The position numbers and the translations under genes were made by a program. The notes under the pieces were generated by a model, which ran no database searches, was not told the origin of the DNA, and was given only the letters and a program-made list of their open reading frames with translations. Positions 56,813 through 64,000 of a DNA stretch of 64,000 nucleotides are shown piece after piece (positions within the stretch are counted from its first letter, which is position 1; the number at the start of each line of letters is the position of its first letter). Source of the stretch: Pseudorasbora parva (Eukaryota > Chordata > Actinopteri > Cypriniformes > Gobionidae); contig NC_090187.1 of assembly GCF_024679245.1 (NCBI RefSeq), positions 22,330,995-22,394,994 on the forward strand, in the 5' to 3' direction.

Positions 56813-57231
56813 AGATCTGACTGGTATGGTTGGATTGGCGATAAGAGGTTAAACATGTCGATGAAATTACCTTTTTTTTTTTTTGAGCACCTTTGCTTAA
56901 TCAAATATGATAAATATGAGGTTTTCCATCTAGAAATGATAAGTCTGAGATGGTGGGGTGAATTTTAAGTGATAGCAAGTCTAAGAAAAAAAAAAAAAAA
57001 GGATAAACATGGCGTTGTGTGCGGGTGGTATTGAGGGGCTTGCAGCCTATGCGGAGTGCGTGAATACATTTGGTGAGCATATCTAGCATTATAGATTGTC
57101 TGGTGACACGTTTTTTTTTTTTTTTTTAAATAATTATATATATATGGCATGAAAAAAACATGCATAGGCAAAAACAATGGCACTTTTTCAAGCTTTTTTT
57201 AATATAAACTTTGTATAAAGATGATTCTTAA

Positions 57232-57670
57232 TGTAACGAACCGCTCTGAGACAGAAGGTTGGGTTGAAGATCCAAATGCAGTATTTATTGTAGGGTTATC
57301 CAAAGTCGTAGTCCATAAAACACACAAAAGGTCATACACAGGCAAGCAGTCCGAAAAGGCAAACAAAACAAAAGGAACAGGCAAAAGGGTAATCCACAGA
57401 GAAGGCAAGAAATCAAAGACCAAGATACATGAAAGCAGGGAACCCCTCAGAAATGCAGTTATGACACTAAATAAGACTTCGCAATGAGTGACAGAGATAA
57501 CCAGGCTTATATAGGCAGAGGTAATGAGGTGATGAGACACAGGTGTAAACAGTGAGTGCTATTGAGTCCGGGGAAAGGATTATGGGTAATGTATTTGTGA
57601 TGGAGTGACAGTCCGGGGTGGAGTGCCCTCTGGTGGTGATCGCAGGCACTCACACCGGTGAATTGTGACA
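57232..57670 (-). repeat. Solo LTR, 439 bp
   Basis: On the minus strand it runs TGTCACAATTCACCGG...GCGGTTCGTTACA with TG/CA ends and an exact 5-bp duplication CTTAA on both sides (57227-57231, 57671-57675). A TATATAAG box lies near 57,507-57,515 and AATAAA at about 57,283-57,288, both minus strand and in the right order. It is not related to the two full elements here. It arose by LTR-LTR recombination of a full insertion. Confidence 0.85.
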
Positions 57671-57675
57671 CTTAA

Positions 57676-58091
57676 AAATGTTATGAAATATATAACAGAA
57701 TAATTTGATATACCATTTTACTTTATGCAATATGCTTGTTAACATGGTCCTAAATGCTATTCCCATAGTTTACAATGCATCTATGCACTGTATCTAATAA
57801 ATATATTAAAGTGTTTTTTGGGACAATATGTAATTTTGTCATTTTGTAAATTTTGTAAATAATGTAATAATGTGAGTAATAAATGGGAATATTTACATAA
57901 GAAGTCTCATCATAAGAATATCCGTACATAAAACTGTGTATGTTGTCAGAGAAATTTGCTAAAATATAACGTCCTCTACAAAGGCAAACCATTCTGGGTC
58001 TCGGAGGATATTTCTGTCTGTGAATCCAGCATTTATATTTAGATGTCAGTTCTGAAACATTGCAGCATGCAACTCTTAGTACCATGAAAAA
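57676..58091. other. Intergenic, no gene seen
   Basis: AT-rich, no supported feature. Confidence 0.5.
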
Positions 58092-58150
58092 CGTCCCCAG
58101 TTACGTATGTAACCTTAGTTCCCTGAGAACAGGGAACGAGACGCTGCGTC
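58092..58150 (-). repeat. DIRS-E 3' terminus
   Basis: 59 bp that is an exact reverse complement of 58,347-58,405 in the ICR. Confidence 0.85.
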
Positions 58151-58346
58151 AGCTGATGCTACGAGGAACGCCTTCAGCGTGACAGGTGTCTGAAATCGCT
58201 ATCAAATCACAATCCTACTGACCGTCGGCAGCTGGTGATGTCATCACCGTGCGACCAGGAAGTATAAAAGGGCACCGTGCCAACATGATGCTATCCGCTT
58301 CGTCTGAAGGGACTGTGGGCAGGCACACCTTGAAGCATGGCCATGT

Positions 58347-58456
58347 GACGCAGCGTCTCGTTCCCTGTTCTCAGGGAACTAAGGTTACATACGTAACTGG
58401 GGACGTTCCCTTTCGAAAGGGAACTCGCGCTGAGTCAGCTGACGCTACGGGGAACG
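58347..58456 (-). repeat. DIRS-E internal complementary region
   Basis: First half (58,347-58,405) complements the left terminus exactly. Second half (58,431-58,456) complements the right terminus (63,163-63,188) with one mismatch. A TTTCGAAA palindrome sits at the junction. In DIRS elements this bridges the two ends during circle formation. Confidence 0.85.
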
Positions 58457-61400
58457 ATATACCCACGCCCCTTACTGGCAGTGAGAACTGCCTGGACGAG
58501 TGTTCGCAGGAAGTCTGAACCACTCCCCCTCTAGCCACACAGGCTGCCAGTGACATCACTCCCTACTGTCATAGCCCAAGCTATATGCCTAAGAGAGAAC
58601 CTAAACAAGTTTTATCTGAGGTTTCCTACTCTCGGCTTGCTCGAGGGCCTGGGACCTACTACTTCGAAGGAAGGAGTCCCTTAAGGGAATGTGGCTGGGG
58701 GACCCGAGGGCGCCCCAGCCGTCACTAATTCGGAAAAAACCTTCACCGAATGCCACCAGGGAGGCCTCACCTGGCATCACTTCTGTGGGACACCCCAGCT
58801 TGGCCAACCCTGTCTGTCAAAACAGAGCCTCCGGACATCGCTCTTACTCATGAGCATCCAGACTGAGGGACTGCAAACTGGCAGTGTCCTCCTCAGACCG
58901 GAACTCGGAGACGGGAATCCTGGATAGCAGTACTCAGCTTAGTGCTTCTTACCCTTGCCAGCGAGGGGAGTGTCTTCTGCTCGTTCCTAGGATCTACTGA
59001 ACACATTTATTACAGGGGTGCTCAGGAGGCCTAAAAAAGGCCTATGGACTGATCTACCCGGGAGGCCCCGAGGGTCAAGCGTCCGTAAGCTCGCAGGCGA
59101 CCCTCAATGAGGGGAGCTCTTAAGCCAGCTTGGTAGGTAAACCATTCTGTAGGCTAGCCAGTCCCTGTCCTGAAGGGACTGCGCAGCAGAAACAGAGTCT
59201 CGTCGTGCTAGGGCATGAGCCCACCCTTGAGTTATACCGGCCCAGGCCGGGACCCACCGGCGGGCAGCCGCTAGCTGTCAGCACAAAGCCAGTTATACGT
59301 TCCCGCTCAAGGGAACCGTTTCCCCTCCAGGGAGGCCAGGAGGCGCCTCTACCCGGCACCGTTAGTGCTAGCTCTTAAGAGCCGCAGAAAGGTGGCTTTA
59401 CTGGTTCCTCAGGGGGCCCATGAGGCTATAACGCCAGAAGCCACCCATGCTAATGGCTAGCTTGTCACCGAGACCTGGTCCGTGAATCCCTTCCCAAAAA
59501 GGCCCAAAGGCCTGACAGCATAATACACTGGCCTACCGAGCGTCCCAGCTCGGGGGCTCACCCTCAGGCGGCCTGGAGCGGCCTACTTCCTGCCAGCCAA
59601 CGTGCAAACTGTCGGGAGTTGCTGTGTTCCCGGGGCTCGCCTCCAGGGAGGCCTGTTTGATGCCTACGTACAGTCCGGTCTTTTAGGGCAGCCTGGAGAC
59701 GCCTATTGCCGAATAGCAGTTCCCTATTAGATTGGTGACGAACAGTGCTTATCCGATGGCAAATCCCACCGGAAACCCTGCAGGGCCGGGAAACGACCCT
59801 AGGACAGCCTGAAGCGGCCTGTCCCTGATAGCAGACTATGCTAGCCGCCTGGCTAGCACCCACGCACACTGTTGCAAGACCTGGGAGCTGGGGCTCACCC
59901 TACAGGAGGCCTAAAGCGGCCTAGATCCTGTCAACCAATGGTCGGAACCCTAGGTCACCCCCTCAGGGGACGCCATATGAGGCGTGCTGAAACTCAGCGA
60001 GCCCTCAAAAGTCGGGCTGACAGTGGCTGTCTGCTGGCTGATGAGGGCTGGATATCCAGTCACTACCTGGGGACTCACCCGCAGGGAGGCCTACTGAGGC
60101 CTACCACCTGACCCAGAGTTAACTGCCCGGACTGCCTCGGCTGCCGTCTCCCGCCAGCCAGCCTTCTATAGTCGGTCCGCCCCAGCGGCCCATAGAAGCC
60201 TTCTGCGACGGCGCAGTCTCCCAGGCAGCGCCTACCAGCGTGGACCTAAAACACATTGCCCACAGCAGTGCACTCAGCATAAAACGCTTTGGACCCTCTA
60301 AAGCAAGAGGAGTACAACTTACGCCACCTGCCTCCAGGGCGGCCGTCTGGTCGTCCAGTGGTCCGCCATCCGCGCAAGGGCGTCAGCCGTGACAGTGTTT
60401 CGGCTCCAGGGGAGCATCCTACCAACCCATGCTTTTCGATGGCTGCGAAGTACAGCTCAACCCGAGCCCTAAAAGGTGAAGCAGAAGACACAGAGCAAGA
60501 GGTGAAATATTGAACACACACAACCGGCCATTTCCTGAACCAAGCCGGGGGGGTGCCCAGAAGTGGCGGCCGCACTAGCTCTGGGGGGCGGGGCTAGCAA
60601 AACCAGTCTATACTGCGCACCACGAAGAGACGCCTACCCCGTCCCCACGACCACTGGCTGAGTCGCAATTCATTCTGCTACACACCTTTTTTATTAATAA
60701 CAACCCCCAAATGCAGAAGGAGGGTGGGCATTGGCCGGACGACCCTACTGCGGGGAGGCCGGGTAGGGATATAAAGCTCCTGCGGGACTACCGACAGGAG
60801 CCCGGGGCAACTGCCAACTGCCCATCAACAGCCTAGGCCAACTTGATGCACTAGCATCGGTCTGATAATCCCACAAACAACGGACCTAAAAAGGGCTGGG
60901 ACAGACCTTACTGCAGTTCATGCGATAGCCTAACCTCACATATTCATCTAGATATTTCACTAGCAGAGGTGCCAACGCTACCCAGAGGTGGCTACAGCTA
61001 AAAAAGTTCGCCAGGAGAACATACATCAGTTTTTATTGCCGCTATATGCCCGCGGCATGTGCGGTGGCCTCAACTGCTCATATTACACATATCCAGAGGA
61101 GAAACAGCCTTATAAACTACTGTTGCTACACTAGCAAACATACAGCCTACATAAACACTCTGTGTTTATACAAACATCGTTCTAGCCACCTATACCGGGG
61201 AACCACAGGCACACTTCTCCAACTGTTACATTACTTCACTCTTTTGCAGACAAAACATTCCTCAGGGAAGCATAGAGTCCAAACATACGGCATTGAAAAG
61301 AAGAATGTTTGCCCTAAAAAGGGGACTCACCCGCTGTCTTCAGTGCCTCATCGCTTCATGTAACATGCATGCTTCGGCGCACTAATCTGAGGGTGGGGCG

Positions 61401-61484
61401 CTCTCACACACCGGCCTGGCAGGCCATCAGAGTCTCACATCCGCTCATCATCGGCAACAGAAAAACAAAGGAGGGGACACAACA
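58457..61484 (-). other. Non-coding interior of DIRS-E
   Basis: GC-rich. Many degenerate units around GGAGGCCT(A/G) at 59,000-60,240, each followed by short unrelated spacers. Open frames up to 109 codons occur on both strands without known motifs. Confidence 0.5.
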
Positions 61485-63000
61485 TCACTTCCGCGCCCTC
61501 GGGGGCGGAGACTCACCACCTCGCTTCCGGCGCTGGAAGCGGTTCTTCTCCCCGATGTCCCTCCTCCTGTTGCGGGTGTCCCGCCTCTTCTGCATCCTAC
61601 TCCTCCACGGAGGGGGCGCACGAGAGGCCACGCTGCTGCGTTGGCCCAGTCGATGATCCTCGGATCTCGAAGGGCCAGGGACACCCTCCTGCCTGGGCGC
61701 CACCCCGGACCTCAGGGGAATACACGTTCTATATGCCGCTGAGCGCGCCTTCGCCTCTCTGAACTTTCCCACCACCGCCTCGACGGAGTTGCCGAAAAGC
61801 TCAGAGGGCGAGACCGGGGCATCGAGGAGAAAAGCCTTTTCTTTCCCCCCGATGTCCGCCAGGTTCAGCCACAGATGCCTCTCCATGGCGACCATAGCCG
61901 CCATCGACCGTCCGATGGCGACTGCTGTGTGTTTGGCCGCCCGGAGAGAGAGATCTGTGGTGCGGCGTAACTCAGCCATCGCATCAGGGGGTAGGCCCTC
62001 CCCCTGAACGAGGTCCCTCAGCAGATCAGCTTGACAGGCCTGCAACACCGCCATTGTGTGCAAGGCCGCCGCCGCCGCCGCCTGACCCGCCGACGTGTAT
62101 ACCCTGCCGTTAAGACGCGAAGTTGTCATTAATGGTTTCGACGGCAGGGCTGGAGCTCTTAGTGTCGATGGCCGCCCGGACGCGAGATAGTTCGCGGACG
62201 TCTCGTCGATGGGCGGCATCGACACATACCCTGCCTCGGCCAATCCCTCGACATCAGCGAAGTTAAAACGCTGATGTCGATGGATTCGCGCCGAGTAGGG
62301 TTTCTTCCATGCCCCCACGACCTGCTCGTGAAGGTCGGGGAGGAATGGAAGGCTCCCGGGAGCAGGGCGGCTATGGTCGGGGAGAAACCGATCGCCCAAT
62401 CTGTCAGGGCGGGCGGCCTCTCCCCTGGTTCTCTGCCACGGTAGCTGAAGTCTCAGCGCCGCGCGCCCCATCACGTCTAACAGCTCCCCATACGCGGGGC
62501 AGGATGACTGGGAGGATTCAGCCTCAGCCTCATTTTCCTCCTCATCCACAGCCATCCTCTGATCGACCGGAAAAGCACGGGCTGACGACGAGGAGGAGTC
62601 TCCATCCGACTCCTCCTCCGTCAGCCTGCTCTCGTGACCTGGCTGATCGTCCGCGAGAACTGTACTCTCCAGACGATGAGCCAGGTCCATCTGGGAGCCC
62701 CAGGACAGACGGCACCGCTCAGCCTCAGCATGAGCGGGACCGCTCCCAGATGCTGGCTCTTCTTCCCTCGAGAAGAAGGCCAGGCGAAAACGGTGCGTCC
62801 TCAACGGAAAACGCTTGCAGTTTGCTCAGGAGGCCCCCTCGAGAACCTCCCGCGCGTGCTTCTCCCCCCAGGCAGAGCACACAAAGGGTATGTATGTCCG
62901 CAGGCGTGAGAAACCTGGGACACGGATCAGCGCACTTCCTGTACGCTCCCTTCAACTTACGTATGCATTTCATTTTTTTTAATTTTTTTTTTAAGACTTT
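61485..63000 (-). pseudogene. DIRS-E gag (ORF1), damaged at the N-terminus
   Basis: The long frame (62,804-61,485, 439 codons) begins at a TTG, not an ATG. Its true start is in another frame: about 62,970-62,870 encodes a cysteine-bearing segment CADPCPRFLTPADIHTLCVL, the zinc-ribbon-like start of DIRS gag. A shift in a G run near 62,868 and an in-frame TGA near 62,830 separate the two. The body has an acidic/Ser-rich linker, then RPSTLRAPALPSKPLMTTSR, SAGQAAAAAALHTMAVLQAC and AIGRSMAAM blocks shared with DIRS-B, and an Arg-rich end. The G-run shift could be a sequencing error, but the TGA would still block it. Confidence 0.75.
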
Positions 63001-63188
63001 CCAGCGAACCAGACAGAACAGTCCCTGAAGACGAAAGGATAGCGTCATGGTGGCACGGTGCCCTTTTATACTTCCTGGTCGCACGGTGATGACATCACCT
63101 GCTGCCGACGGTCAGTAGGATTGTGATTTGATAGCGATTTCAGACACCTGTCACGCTGAAGGCGTTCCCCGTAGCGTCAGCTGACGCA

Positions 63189-63519
63189 CAATAGTTTTAT
63201 TTAATGGATTGTATAGACTGTAGAGCCAAGATCGCTATGATCCCTAAAATGCTTTTGCTTTGTCAGTTTATCGCAATCTCACAAAGTTCCGTTATAAAAG
63301 AGTTGTCAACAATTATTTTCGTACCTAGATCATGTCTTTAACTTTGTTTGCTAATGAAAGGATTCACAAGCCTGCATTAATTTAGCACTGAATAAAAACC
63401 TGCCATTTTGAGAGGTGAGGTTCTGAACTTAAACAGATCTTATTGGACATCGCGTTTGAGAGATCACAACCATATCTGTGACTGGGTACATTACTCACCG
63501 CTGCAAAAACACGCTGTAA
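63189..63519. other. Intergenic, no gene seen
   Basis: No supported feature. Confidence 0.5.
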
Positions 63520-64000
63520 ATGGATGCATTTGATGCTCTCCGGAGTCTCCACTTTAATTCATCCCAAGGGTGTTTTATCATGTTGAGGTTAGGACTCTGT
63601 GCAGGCCAGTCAAGTTCCTTCACACCAAACTCGTTTAGTCTTTATGTACCTTGCTTTGTGCAATGGTGCCCAGTCATGTTGGAACGGAAAGGTTAATCAT
63701 CCCGAAACTGTTCCCACAAAGTTGGGTGCAGGAAATTGTCTAAAATGTATTGGTATGCTGAAGGATTAAGAGTTCCTTTCACTGGAACTAAGGGGCCAAG
63801 CCTATCTCCTGAAAAACAACCCCACACCATAATCACCCCTCCATCAAACATTTCATGAAGCTCTCTATACACTGGTAATGAGCTAATCTAAAGGCCACAC
63901 AAAGTTTGGATGTTTGTAGCTATTGATTCTGCGCCTCAGTAAATTCTGTATGAAGTATGATCTACCACTTTGTGGCTAAGTTGCTGTTGTTCACAACTGC
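63520..64000 (-). pseudogene. Tc1-like transposase fragment, internally deleted and cut by the window end
   Basis: Minus-strand frames carry the end of the catalytic core: the FQHD equivalent near 63,680, then VKELDWPAQSP and a degraded NPIEHLWDEL region near 63,590-63,540. Left of it in the protein, near 63,790-63,740, GPLVPVKGTLNPSAYQYILD. An internal deletion at about 63,848 joins ATCACCCCTCCATCAAAC to a distant upstream part (CATGAAGCTCTCTATACACT). Stops and the lost acid make it inactive. Confidence 0.65.

Larger units (their letters stand above)
58092..63188 (-). mobile_element. DIRS-E: DIRS-like element with gag only, 5.1 kb
   Basis: Inverted terminal regions 58,092-58,320 and 63,000-63,188, ICR at 58,347-58,456, and gag at 61,485-63,000 on the minus strand. 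No RT, RNase H, methyltransferase or recombinase motif was found in the 3 kb between ICR and gag. That stretch is GC-rich with repeated AGGCCT units. The right terminus lacks its last 20 or so bases (stops at GCTGACGCA). It is probably a non-autonomous derivative. Confidence 0.75.

Noticed and set aside
58371..60575. Frames in the DIRS-E interior (for example 60,246-60,575 minus) as genes
   Set aside because: GC-rich sequence gives long chance frames on both strands, and none has recognised motifs.
61485..62804. DIRS-E gag as an intact 439-residue protein
   Set aside because: The first codon is TTG, and the conserved cysteine-bearing start lies upstream in another frame behind a frameshift and a TGA.

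Overview
The window is a stretch of vertebrate intergenic DNA, almost certainly from a teleost and most likely a cyprinid-type fish. The evidence is the mix of repeats: five DIRS-like tyrosine-recombinase retrotransposon copies, a Ty3/Gypsy element, an endogenous retrovirus (ERV), Tc1, hAT, piggyBac and Harbinger-type DNA transposons, tRNA-derived SINEs, long (AT)n tracts, and no bacterial operon structure. I found no convincing host gene. Essentially every long open frame belongs to a mobile element, and most elements can be bounded by terminal repeats plus target-site duplications (TSDs) read directly from the sequence.

Layout. 1-2.2 kb: 3' end of a plus-strand DIRS-like element (DIRS-A) with a 518-bp MITE inside it. 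2.2-7.7 kb: SINE remnant, (AT)n tracts, local duplications and small MITEs. 7.75-11.6 kb: decayed DIRS-B on the minus strand (gag, RT/RNase H, recombinase). 12.4-16.0 kb: plus-strand BEL/Pao remnant split by a Harbinger-type MITE. 16-26.5 kb: gene-poor DNA with hAT-type MITEs, including a hAT remnant with a BED-finger start that is itself split by another hAT MITE. 26.57-28.14 kb: Tc1-like element. 28.3-31.0 kb: DIRS-C, interrupted by a SINE tail and a TTAA-flanked piggyBac-like element. 32.42-41.09 kb: a young Ty3/Gypsy element with 1,561-bp LTRs. 43.34-55.74 kb: a three-level nest in which a hAT element contains DIRS-D, which contains a 10.2-kb ERV. 57.2-57.7 kb: solo LTR. 58.1-63.2 kb: DIRS-E, a derivative with gag but no RT or recombinase. 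63.5-64 kb: Tc1-like fragment running off the end.

The ERV at 43,698-53,866 (minus strand) is the highlight. Its two 636-bp LTRs look identical. gag, pol and env are all open. gag and pol share one frame separated by a single UAG. The primer-binding site matches the 3' end of tRNA-Ser(CGA) as I remember it. Gag and pol look gammaretrovirus-like, but Env has a short surface part (about 294 residues) and a long membrane-anchored part (about 410 residues) with no CX6CC motif, which is atypical for such viruses. The Gypsy element is also young (at least three differences between its LTRs) but its gag carries an apparent one-base frameshift.

Limits: family names rest on recognised motifs, termini and TSDs, not on searches. 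Protein statements for decayed elements come from reading fragments in several frames. Species, lineage of the ERV and expression cannot be decided from this window.
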